A DNA stretch of 64,000 nt from contig JAPYXD010000308.1 in assembly GCA_030998225.1 (NCBI GenBank), forward strand, positions 4,660,001 through 4,724,000, read 5' to 3'. This stretch comes from Diplolepis rosae. Its lineage: Eukaryota > Arthropoda > Insecta > Hymenoptera > Diplolepididae. Under the pieces are notes generated by a model. It had not been told where the DNA came from, did no database searches, and saw only the letters and a list, made by a program, of their open reading frames with translations. This document shows, piece after piece, positions 1 through 9,719 of the stretch; position 1 is the stretch's first letter; every line of letters begins with the position of its first letter. The translations under genes were made by a program, and so were the position numbers.

Positions 1-1640
1 TTGTATGTTTTTAATTGAGTTTTATTATTAAATATTTGGAACATCAGTATGCTGAAAATTCAACACGTTTTTCAAATTAAAAATATTTTATGTGTGCCCA
101 AGGTGCATATTACTTTCATTCATTCCTGTGTGAATTGATGTGGCTGGTGGAATAAGTTTTGCGATTCACGGTTTGCTCAATTCTCGATTGAAGCGTAGAG
201 TAGAATGAACGGGAAGCTCTACTATTTTTGTGATTTAATAAAAAATTGGTTTTTCATAATTATACTACGATTAATAATATATATTTTTAGAAATATTTAG
301 TGCACACTTCAATACTTTACTCTACACTTCTGAATTTAACTGAACTGTGATTTATTCTTGAACATTTGATACATCACAAATAATTACAGTGATACTAAAT
401 AATTTCTAACTTGTCCATGTGTCCCAACTTTGATCGAAAGTTGAGTAAAATTACTCGAACTATTTTTCTCCGTGCATTCCAATTTTTGATTTATTTATTA
501 TTTTAGAATATTGAATTCGTCTCGATTTTTTTACAATTAAAAAATTTTACAAGTAGAAAATTTACTTTTTTACAATTCTTTTTAGACTGGTTTATTTATT
601 TTTGACCAGTTTGTTTAATTAAATAATAAATTTTTCAAGAAGTTTGAGTAATTTTTTAATTGCAAAATATTGATTTATATCCGAGTTGCACGAAATTTTG
701 TCCAAGACCATACTATATAATGACATAACAAAAGCAATTTTCTGCAAATCGATTTTTTTAAATTTTTAATTGACTCTAATCCTTTAAGCAATTTTAGAGG
801 CAGCACAGTACTTCAAGAGTAAAGTATATTATCAAGATTTATGTAATCACGAAGAACAGAGGAACCAATATAGTAGAACGTTTGCTGTTGTTGAGCCTAG
901 ACTGTAATACATTCTGACGGCCTAAGTTGGATGAAACAAATTTATATGAAGGAGTATTGGTGTTGGGCCACAGAAAATTCTACCAAGAAAAATTAACTTT
1001 CTATAATATAGTTCTTATCCGGTAAATGGAGACAATGGGAGACAACGATTTGTAGGGTTGGAATCTGCACAAAAGGCTGCACCATCTTTCGTAAAATTTG
1101 CAAATTGAAATTGTCAAATATATGTATATGTATTGTGTATTTAAGGTTCAAAGTAAATGTTCGGGAAATTATAAAAAATAGGAACAAAGATCAAACTTAG
1201 GGAACCAATCTATGAGAGATTGGGTGACTCAATCTGGTATCAAAGACAAATCAGTAAAAATTCGTAAAAACGAAAATCCATTAAACTAGGATATGAGACA
1301 TAATTCATTTGATTAAAGGGGATTAAAAAAAATTTGCAGACTACACAGGGAAGATCGATATAAAAATAACTACGGTCATTCTAAGAGGGGCTATAAATCG
1401 CTGAGAGCGGGTCCAACCAAGAGCTCTATACAGCCACGCGCCAAATCCGAAAATTCAAAGAGACTACATATTGTATAATGAGCACCAACCGGCTCTCCAA
1501 GGGTACAATAATAGGTGGGGTAGAGTGCTTCCAAGGATGTTAGCAGCATCATAATGGGTGACGAGAGAAGGGTCCTATTATTACGATCAGTGATGTGCAT
1601 TAGTCGAATTTAACCGACTAATTTTCGATTCGACTCAGCT
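1..1640. other. AT-rich non-coding stretch, no gene seen
   Basis: No ORF here resembles a known protein and none has convincing splice context. The segment near 425-475, ending in TTTTTCTCCGTG, recurs in similar form near 34630-34685, so at least part is dispersed repeat. I specifically looked on the minus strand for the second coding exon of the beta-COP gene that begins at 2924 and did not find it. Confidence 0.5.
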
Positions 1641-1647
1641 GAGAAAT

Positions 1648-1829
1648 GAGTCGAATGTCGGATTTTGGACAACCGAGCGAAGCGTGAGTCGCTTTCCGGA
1701 ATTCGAATACGAGCAACTGCTGAGTCGAATGTCGGATTTTCGACAACCGACTCAAACGTGAGTCGCTTTCCGACATTCGAATACGAGCAAGCGCTGAGTC
1801 GAATGTCGGATTTTCGACAACCGACTATT
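1648..1829. repeat. 74-bp tandem repeat, about 2.5 copies
   Basis: The segment starting GAGTCGAATGTCGGATTTT begins at 1648, 1722 and 1796, giving a 74-bp period with few mismatches. Each unit also contains GTGAGTCGCTTTCCG and ATTCGAATACGAGCAA, and the GAGTCGAATG and CATTCGAATAC motifs are partly complementary. Minus-strand ORFs over it are by-products of the repeat. Confidence 0.85.
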
Positions 1830-2556
1830 GAAGTGTAAATAAATACAGTAATGCTTTCTATATGTAAAGGAAAATTTGAGGTTATGAAAAACAAAAAGCA
1901 CTACAATTCCACAAATAAAAAATTTAAATCTCGCATTTTTTTCTCCTAAAACGTATAATATTTTATTGGACAAAACTGTTAAGACTTTTGCATACATTTA
2001 CAAAACTGAAGATTCTCAGATTTTGATGAAATTTATACTTGTATATATTGGTGGTCATCAAAAAGCAAGCAATCCGTATTTTTTTTATCGGTCGAAAAAT
2101 ATTTCCAAGGGGTAATAACAACCCCTGAAGTTCAACCCTAAAATTGACTTTTATAATTTTAACGTAAACTAGAAAATATTTTCGTGTTAAATCAATTGCA
2201 TGAATTAGCTCAATGTGAAAATTAACCGTTTGATTACATTTCTGCCTGTTGAAAAATTAAAATAAAATGTTTATTCCGATTTTAAAATTCTTTATTGTTT
2301 ACATAGTCTCGCAAACTATTAATTTTATATTTTCTAACGTTTTTTAATTGTCTCAAGTGAAAACAATAAAATTTTAAAATCCGTCTGACTAGACGTCTAA
2401 AACTTCAGCCCAATAGCAATATGCATAGTGAGAATATGCCCATGCTCCAAAATGGGTTGGACAGATTCTTTTATTCGTTTGCTTAATTAAAAATATCCGA
2501 ATTTTTCAATTGGGTTAAAAAAGAGTATATCTGTCATTATTTCTTCAAGTACAAAC

Positions 2557-2924
2557 CTTAAAGTTGAACCTCTAACAAATTCGTTAGGATGTTGAAGATC
2601 TTTTCTATATGCATCACATACAAGGATCATCTCTTGAAGTAATTTTCCATCCGGAGAAGTTTTTGGTACGATTTCCCAGAATATTAAGAGAAGTTTCTTA
2701 ATCATGTGGTCCTGAAGAGGCAAAACAAACCTAATTATCGTCATCAAAAGGCCTGGCAGCCTTTCTCCACTTAGAATCATGTGAATAGTTCTTTTGAGCG
2801 CTTCAATCTTAGTGTTGACATCGCCTTTCTCGAGGTCTTGCTTCAATTGAATTTCGTTAAAAGGCTCTGTGTCGATTGTAATATTAATTAAAGTATAGCA
2901 AGGTTGTTCTGCTATAGTACTCAT
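2557..2924 (-). CDS. Coatomer subunit beta (beta-COP), first coding exon
   Basis: The product is the N-terminus of beta-COP, a core subunit of the COPI coat that drives retrograde Golgi-to-ER and intra-Golgi vesicle traffic. The exon starts at ATG 2924-2922 and encodes about 122 residues. They match the family's invariant start: a CYTLINI segment, [44 protein letters not shown] and [14 protein letters not shown]. The match stops exactly at a splice donor, AAG|GTTTGT, at 2557/2556; the open frame beyond it no longer resembles beta-COP. No further exon is visible in the remaining 2.5 kb on this strand. Either the first intron is longer than 2.5 kb and the gene leaves the window, or this is a captured or duplicated exon. 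No frameshift or stop is present and conservation is high, so a functional gene is plausible. Confidence 0.9.
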
Positions 2925-3240
2925 TTTGTAGCCGTTCTCTCACTTGACGTCGTTCTGGTAAACCTTCAAGCAAAAATAAATACTTATATAAGAAAATAAG
3001 CCGAAGGATATCAATTACAATATAAGGTGCGCAAATAACTTTGGGTCTACTTAAGTCAAATTCTGCGGTTGAAAAATTCGAAAGGACGGAAGAGAAGTGT
3101 CACAACTGCTTTGTGGAATAACTGCAAAATGTTCTTGAATTGCTATTTTCATATTTAAAGCTATAATAAATATAGCAAAGAAGAGTCCCTGAGGCCTCTT
3201 TTCAGCCCCTTTCAAAATTGGACCTACATAGGTGGATAAA

Positions 3241-3502
3241 ATCACTTAGACTCTTAGAATCAGTGCTCCCAGATCGTGGATGGAATTTACCCTCTCCACT
3301 CTACCAGTTTATTGCAAAAAAAAACAATTTTTCAAATATAATTTGAGAAATGTTTTGAAGTATATTACTTTTTCGAGTTGTTCTTTAATTATATTTGAAA
3401 TTTTTCCCAAATTATACTTGAAAAATTGCTTTTTTTCAATTAAATGTCAAAATGGAGGGGGTGAATTCCATCCACGACTTGGGAGCACTGCTTAGAAGTG
3501 AT
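3241..3502. mobile_element. Foldback MITE (imperfect palindrome)
   Basis: The left side (ATCACTTAGA, then CAGTGCTCCCAGATCGTGGA at 3261) reappears reverse-complemented at 3452-3502 (TCCATCCACGACTTGGGAGC, then AAGTGAT). The interior is also self-complementary, for example ATAATTTGAG against AATTATACTTG. The whole 262 bp could therefore fold into one long hairpin. No coding capacity; the target duplication is unclear. Confidence 0.75.
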
Positions 3503-3714
3503 CTTTAGCCGATTTCAGACTAAACGGAACTACTTGGAGCTTTACCTGCATATATATGTGTATAGACACATACATACACAAACACATACATACACAAACG
3601 GGCCGAAAAGAGAATTCAGGGACCATCCTTCTTGAAAAAATGCTCAAATTTGACACTTAAGTTTATAGAATTTGAAATCTTTCAATGGAGCTCCTCACCC
3701 GCCAGATCAAGCGA

Positions 3715-5090
3715 CGCCATCAAGGTGTTGGCTAGGGACGGTCAGTCCTACGCAGACACTCGAAGCTGCTACATGCAGCTCCGGTGTGGGCATCTGGCTT
3801 GAATACGCATGCTATCTTGAGGAAGCTGTCTTCAACATAGAGAGGTATCGCGTTGAGAATCATCTCAGCATACTGAGATATTTCGACGAGCGAAGTGCTG
3901 ACGCTAGCGAGCACACCGCCAATAGATTTGTTAGCAGAGGAAAGTTAGGAGGCATTTTAGCTCCGCAAAGAGAATTTCTGTGCTAGCAATGAACAGGAAA
4001 ACGCTCGCATTAAGGGGCACAACTAGTTTGAAATTTTGAAAATTTCGATTTTTTTATTACATTTTTTAACAGCCCAGCAGGCGCTTTTTGAAGAAGAGGA
4101 AGGTGAATTGTATGGGTCTGGAATAGCAGATTATGTCTAGGTATGATACTTAAAAATTTATAACAAGGAAATCTGTACTTTTATCTTTAAACAGATTTTC
4201 TCAAAACTACATTTTTCAAATTTGCTGCAGCTGTAACTCGATAACAAATCATCCGATCGACTTGCGTCTTTTTTTAGCTTATTGTGTATTTGTTTTTCCA
4301 TACAATGCCCCTTCAGTTTTATGATTGGATGAAAAATATAATTTTGCCACGCCAAAAGCCATCAGATTTTTTAGCAAAATTTCATCTTTTTTTTCAAAAC
4401 TCCGCCATTTTGTTGCATTTAAATGTTTTTTTACAATCGAGGGTCATTGTATAGGAAATATATTCCAGTTTGATCAAATTTTTTGTTTTTTTTTTATTTC
4501 AGGCACTGTGAAGGCGACAATCACTGCAGCAGTAGTGGAACATTTTTTTTTTGAAGACTCAGGAGATGGTGGATAACTTTCTGAAAATCGAATATTTTCA
4601 TTTGAAAACATTACTGTGTATTCATTATTTATGCACACATATATCTGAAAAATTTTAAAACATTCGATGCAATACTTTTTTTTTAATTCAAAAAATCACC
4701 TGTTTTTCAGACGGTCAAACTAGTTGTACTCCTTAAGGAAGCCATCCGCAAGCAGGCTAGAAGTAGACTCGTCAAAATATAGGTGAGATAGCATGGGGAG
4801 GCGACAGAGAGATGGACACGCTGTCTGATCCCAGAGCTTCACACCTGGCTAGAAAGGTAACACGGTGTAATTGGCTTCTACCTCGCGCAGGCGCTTACAG
4901 GGTATGGTTGCCACAGAGCACACCTGAAGCGCTTCAAGAAGAGGAATGTAGAGGCGTGAGGTTACTGCGGTTCCCCCCTGGACGATACCGTGCACATATT
5001 CTTCGCCTACGACGAGTGAAGCGTGACAAGAGGGGCCGTGGGACGGGCGGTGAGTGCTGAGCTCACCTTTGACACGATGGTCTTTCTAAT
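3715..5090 (+). pseudogene. Decayed R1-like retrotransposon fragment, split by a transposon
   Basis: Nucleotide similarity to the two larger R1-like copies here (30118-32097 and 35099-36717) runs from about 3715 to 4009, matching the 3' part of their reverse transcriptase ORF around 35970-36245. It resumes at 4737 (GCCATCCGCAAG) and continues to about 5085 (TTGACACGATGGTC). The two halves are colinear with the intact relatives once the 719-bp insert at 4014-4732 is removed. Frame is lost by several indels, so no protein can be made. It contains only C-terminal sequence and no RT catalytic motif. It is clearly older than the other two copies. Confidence 0.8.
4014..4732. mobile_element. TTAA-flanked DNA transposon (piggyBac- or Kolobok-like)
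   Basis: The termini are inverted repeats: GGGGCACAACTAGTTTGA on the left and GGAGTACAACTAGTTTGA read inward from the right, 16 of 18 identical. Both ends are bordered by TTAA (4010-4013 and 4733-4736). Removing the element and one TTAA restores the R1-like sequence, so the insertion boundary is directly supported. TTAA duplication is typical of piggyBac and also of Kolobok; the 719-bp interior has no recognisable transposase. A short acidic stretch near 4090-4137 may be a remnant but proves nothing. Probably non-autonomous. Confidence 0.8.
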
Positions 5091-5127
5091 AATAAAAAGT
5101 CAATGAAAGATTTCGTCATTTTTACCC

Positions 5128-5536
5128 TCACCCAAAAACAAAAATCTTTCTGTGGAAAAAGCTTTTAACTGTGCCAGAATTCGAGCCCCGGTCTTCCGAT
5201 TGCCGGTCTACTGCTCTAACCAAATGAGCTACGCATCCGACATCCCCTTCTCTACAGGAAGACCACGTTTTATCGCCTTTACGGCATTCAATATGTTCAA
5301 ATAGAATGATTGCGTTTGAAATTGTTGCCACTGTCTACTTTATCAAGACACAAGTATCAGTATCAGAAAGGATACTTTCCTGACAGTTTTTCTCGAAGAC
5401 TATTACAAAATCATATCGTATGAAGCAATTAATAATTAAATGAATTTGAAAATTTTCTGTGGAAAGAGACGCTTCAAACTATGCCTGGATTCGAGCCCCG
5501 GTCTTCCGATTGCCGGTCGACTGCTCTAAACTCACA
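5128..5536 (-). repeat. Old tandem dimer of the tRNA-like repeat family
   Basis: Two units about 310 bp apart resemble the 339-bp units at 61742-64000. Shared segments are TCTTTCTGTGGAAAAA, TTCGAGCCCCGGTCTTCCGA, ATTGCCGGTC, CTGCTCTAA and, between the units, a CACTGTCTAC segment leading to GGATACTTTCCTGACAG. The first copy preserves the whole tRNA-like region (minus, about 5172-5242), with the same CCGGCAA loop; its T stem is eroded. The second copy is truncated at about 5530. Divergence shows that the family is much older than the uniform array at the window's right end. Confidence 0.75.
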
Positions 5537-7020
5537 AAATATACAGTGACTTTCACTTATACCTATATTTTTTACATTTTTTGTATTTTAAATGTTCACC
5601 TCCATACATATTCTAATTTTAATTGATCACTAGAATTTCATCAGGTCCTATCTATAATAATATATTTGACGCACCCGTTCGTTGGTATCATGTTGTAGCG
5701 CGCACTCTAAACTCGCCTCACGGAGCATTCGCACCTGTACAGAAATTGCTACTACAAATCAAAATTACCAACAATTTTGTTCAGGGATTTTCTCATTGAT
5801 GTATACCCTTTAAATTGCGACAATTAAAAATCATGACAAACATGAAGTCCATAAATTTTCAATTTGCTGTCTGCAAAAGATGATTTTTATAAATTAATAA
5901 TATGGTTATGACATTGCAAACTATATTTTCCTCAAATATAAATCTTTTGAAAACTTTTTGCGCAGATTAAATCAAATTTCCTCGGTCCATTCAAAATAGA
6001 ATGATATTTGAATTCAACGATGTATACAATTTCAATTGTTTATAAACTTCAAAAATTATTTTTCTAAAAATAATAATTTAGTTGTGTTTTGAGGTTCATC
6101 AGGACAATAGTCCATAGCCAATTTTTAACACACACTTACTATTACTTTGTGCTTCAATCCATTGAACCCTATGGCTAGACCAGTAGAGATATAAAAAAGT
6201 AAGAGTTCGATTTCATTTTTATCTTGTTTACAACAAATTTTGAACGTCAAAATCTATTGTTTGTTTCTTTGCTATAAATTCAGTTGTTACTTTTTACATA
6301 TTCTTATTTTTGTCGCTATAGGGCTTGACTTGTTAATAAAGTTCATGGACTAAACTCTTTTTTACACTTTTTTAATGACATAAAAAACTTGCTCAACTAA
6401 AGTCATTAACTTATTGACGACGGGAATCAGGTATTCCTGTTTGTTACTTATATTTTTGAAACTATCTTCGGAATTTTTATTGAACTTTAAATACAGGGGT
6501 TTTTGGTGGTATTCTTTTATAATCTGAAAATGAAAATTCAAGATCGTGGACCTGATATAGCTGACTTGAAAATGATTAAAAACTGCAAATTTAATTTAAG
6601 TTCTATGAAACTCATAATACAGGATTTTTTAACGGTGCTCTTTTTAATTTTGCCAATAAGAATTCAGAATTCCATATTGGTGATTCAACATAGCTGACGT
6701 CAAAATAGACTAGAATGCAAATGTCATAGAATTTCCATGGACTGTTACAGTTACTATAATAATTAAAGTAAAGTCAGTTTACCTTAACGTTACTTTTTTT
6801 CTGATAAATAAAGAAGATATTGCTAAGTCGTAAGGAATTATGAAAAGAACTGCGCATGACAAAAATTATGTTTGTTCCAAATTACTGTTTATTTTACTAA
6901 GAGAGAATTACAGCGAGATTTATTTTCTGTAGGTAAATATTCGGTGGTCACAAGTCATTATAACACTAATTCGTTATTTGAATGCTGTTCAAATAGAAGC
7001 GTTTTGGGTGAAAGTGAAAA
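5537..7020. other. AT-rich non-coding stretch
   Basis: I see no gene, splice-supported exon or complete repeat here. The short ORF near 6503-6697 has a low-complexity, AT-driven composition and no recognisable motif. Confidence 0.45.
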
Positions 7021-7527
7021 ATGGACGAAATTGGAATTCGTGTTATGATTCAATCCTTTTCTCTGGAAGAGTAAAATGCGAAGGAAATTCATGAAAGGGT
7101 TGTGCCTAGATTGGGCAACTCACGTCTTGCTATGAGACAGTGAGGCTTCAGGAACATGAATTCAAGCGAGGCAGGACGAGAATCGAAGGCGTAACTACGT
7201 CCTGGGTCTCCAAAATCAGCTGTCAGTTTTCTGGGTAACGAAAAGAATCCTCCTCATTGATTATCTTCAGAAGGAGAAAAACATCACTAGGGAGTTCTAC
7301 GTATCTCTTTTAGACAGATTGAACACAGCGATCGCGGAGTAAAGTCCCAGAATGGCCAAGAGAAAGGTGTTGTTCCACAACGAGCATAGATCGGTTCATT
7401 CAAGCCCTGTCGATTAGCAAAAATTGACCGAACTGCGCTTTGAACTGCTTCTGCATCCAGCCTATTTAGCCGATCTGGCTACTTCGGACTTCTATCTGTT
7501 CCGGAAATTTTGAAATGGGCGGATTTA
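7021..7527 (+). pseudogene. Dead mariner transposase
   Basis: Two conceptual pieces match mariner (Tc1/mariner superfamily) transposases. The N-terminal piece starts at ATG 7021 and contains an IQSFSLEE...AKEIHERVV segment typical of the helix-turn-helix region. A later piece contains KVLFHNEHRSVHSS, then FELLLHPAYLADLATSDFYL, which corresponds to the catalytic block with the usual HPPYSPDLAPSD signature. The frame is broken by several stops (for example after SLEE and after NTAIAE) and by loss of the middle. The catalytic Asp expected in the FHxDNA motif reads as Glu here. No terminal repeats were identified. Confidence 0.8.
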
Positions 7528-7642
7528 TGTTGGGAACTAACATAAGATATAAGACATACGCGTGACGTCACAAAAAATGCAAAATGGCGTCACGAGCCGA
7601 GGGAATTTATCATTGCAACATAGGAGTGAAGACGATCTATAA

Positions 7643-8326
7643 GGAAAAATTTTATTAAGCAAAGAAGAAATTTGCCATTGGGCCAACACAAGCGACGCTA
7701 AGAGAAATTTTAAAGAAGGCGAGCGAATCGTTAATGCAGGCCACATAATTTATTATGGACAAAATATAGATTTTAATGGTTCAGTGAAGTTAAGTTCGAA
7801 GTGCTTGTCTACAAGCAGCTTAAGAGGAGAATCACACGAAATAACAGGAGAAATATCAAATAGTGGACAAATAATTTGCATGACATGCACTTGTAAACCT
7901 GGCCTGGGGGAGAAATGTAAGCATGTACTTAGAACCTTACTTTATTTTTATAGGTAAGTATGTATTTTGCTCATATTTTTACAATTACTTTCTTGTTATG
8001 TATCTGATTGATTACTAACAAATTTCGCATTAATTTATAGATTTGGAGTGGATAACCTAGATGAATTATCTTGCACCGATAAACCATGCTCCTGGAAGAG
8101 AAGAGATTACAGTACATCGTTGGAGCAATACAAGCTGGTTTCATTAAAAGAAAATAAATCAATCAAGTTTAAAAGAAATTCAATAGTTGAATCTGATAAT
8201 TTGAAGGAAAAGTTTAAAAATTATGTAGTTAAAAATAATCCAGAATCAGCTTTTGCTAAGCATGTTGTTGGAAGATATGCTATAATTACTTTTACAACTT
8301 TACTTATACAACTTGACAGAAAGTGA
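7643..8326 (+). pseudogene. SWIM zinc-finger protein fragment (two exons)
   Basis: The first piece, open from 7643 to 7953, ends with a SWIM zinc-finger signature: CTCKPGLGEKCKHV, the C-x-C...C-x-H pattern that binds zinc in many DNA-binding and transposon-associated proteins. It is preceded by HEITGEI, typical of the strand before this motif. A donor AG|GTAAGTAT at 7953/7954 joins in phase to an acceptor at 8040 (TTTATAG), and exon two continues FGVDNLDELSCTDKPCSWKR, a segment that usually follows the finger. The frame ends at TGA 8324-8326. Upstream the frame closes at 7640-7642, so the N-terminus is missing or lies in an unseen exon. Such proteins are multicopy in arthropods and may be transposon-derived. 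I infer a fragment, not a complete gene. Confidence 0.65.
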
Positions 8327-8403
8327 CAAAGAAATAATTAGTAAAATCTTTCAGCATCAATCTATAAGTACTCTGCATACATGGCTAGAAAATATTTCGT
8401 GCG

Positions 8404-8744
8404 ATCCTCTGAAAAGTTGCTCTGATAGTGAGTAAGATCGTTTCAAAACAACTATTTCAGTTCTTTTAAACCTGAATGATTTATTTCCGTTTAATGAGAC
8501 CGGTTTGTATTGCTCCAACGATTTACTGTGATCTCTTCTCTTCAAAGAGCATGGTTTATCGCTGCAAGATAATTCATCTAAGTTATCCACTCCAAATCTA
8601 TAAATTAATGCAAAATTTCTTAGTAATCAATCAGATACGTAACATGAAAGTAAATGTAAAAATATAAGCAAAATCCATACTTACTTATAAAAATAAAGTA
8701 AGGTTCCTAGTACAGGCTTACATTTCTCCCCCAGGCCAGTTTAT
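8404..8744 (-). pseudogene. Inverted second copy of the SWIM fragment
   Basis: The end of exon one, the intron and exon two of the 7643-8326 fragment recur on the opposite strand. Exon two is at 8597-8404, with the same DNLDELSC...DKPCS segment, and the finger region is at 8744-8683. The zinc-binding His codon has become Pro (CAT to CCT after TGTAAG), and the donor AG|GTAAGT has lost a G, so this copy is the more decayed one. The two copies are head to head around 8330-8400. Retention of the intron shows DNA-level duplication, not retroposition. Confidence 0.75.
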
Positions 8745-8754
8745 AGCCTCTCTC

Positions 8755-9719
8755 CCCTTTCAGCTTCCTTTTTATTACAGATATCTAGATGACTTTATAA
8801 CGGGGATCCCCCTTAATCAAATCAACACAATCAAAAACATCTTCAACAACTACAATCACAAAATTCAATTTACTATAAAAGAGGAATCTGAAGGAAAAAT
8901 ATGCTTCCTTGATATTCTGATAATCAGAGATAGAAACAGCATGAAAACTAATTGGTATCACAAACCCGCATGGTCTGGACGTTTCCTAAATTTCCACTCA
9001 CATCACAATGAAAACATTCAAGAAATCAGATCTATTTTAATCACAAACAACTATCCTCCCAACTTGATCGATTCTATTATAAGAAAAAGATTGAGTCTTC
9101 TTCTAGCAAAAAACTCAGGTACGATATCATAGATACGCAAACAACAGAACACAACCCTCATACACACACAAGCAACACAACAACACCTAGCAGGTCAGAG
9201 CCTGAACACCAATACACAAGCATCCCTACAATACGTTTCACTACCTTACGTACAAGGACTCTCTGAAAAAATATCAGCCATTCCCAAAACCTTCAACATC
9301 AAGATTGCTTCATGCAAAACCGATTGATTTATCCCGAATTTTCAAAACAGCAAAAGACACTATTTCTAAACTTGACACCGCTGATGTCGTCTATAATATT
9401 CCGTATACTGATTGCACAGCAAGTTATATGGGCACAACAAAACGCACCTTTAGAAACTAAAATTCTTAAACATGAGAAAGATGTCTACAACCCCCCAGAT
9501 AAGTGGACTGCCTTGACAAAACATGCATGGCATCAAGATCACACATTCGATTTTGATAATGTCCAGATCATTGATCGATCTGACAATTATAGAAAGCGAA
9601 TGATTGTGGAAATGACCCATATAGCCAACAACCCCAACACAATAAATCAAAGAACTGACACTGACAATTTATCCGTTTTTTACCATTTACATTTGAATAA
9701 CAGGTTTAAAAACAAATGA
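8755..9719 (+). pseudogene. Penelope-like element, RT C-terminus and GIY-YIG endonuclease
   Basis: Reading begins in the reverse transcriptase palm with LPFYYRYLDDFITGI; YLDD is the catalytic motif C. It continues with FLDILIIR and WYHKPAWSGRFLNFHSHH, a block characteristic of Penelope-like elements. After a stop near 9129 and frame changes, a GIY-YIG endonuclease follows: DCTASYMGTTKRTFRN in one frame (about 9409-9457), then TALTKHAWHQDHTFDFDN...KRMIVEMTHI in another (about 9510-9630). The order RT then GIY-YIG is diagnostic of the order. The N-terminal RT half is absent and at least two frameshifts separate the parts, so it is inactive. It abuts the SWIM inverted repeat directly. Confidence 0.85.

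Noticed and set aside
1610..1894. 94-codon minus ORF
   Set aside because: Produced by the 74-bp tandem repeat and extended by chance; no motif.
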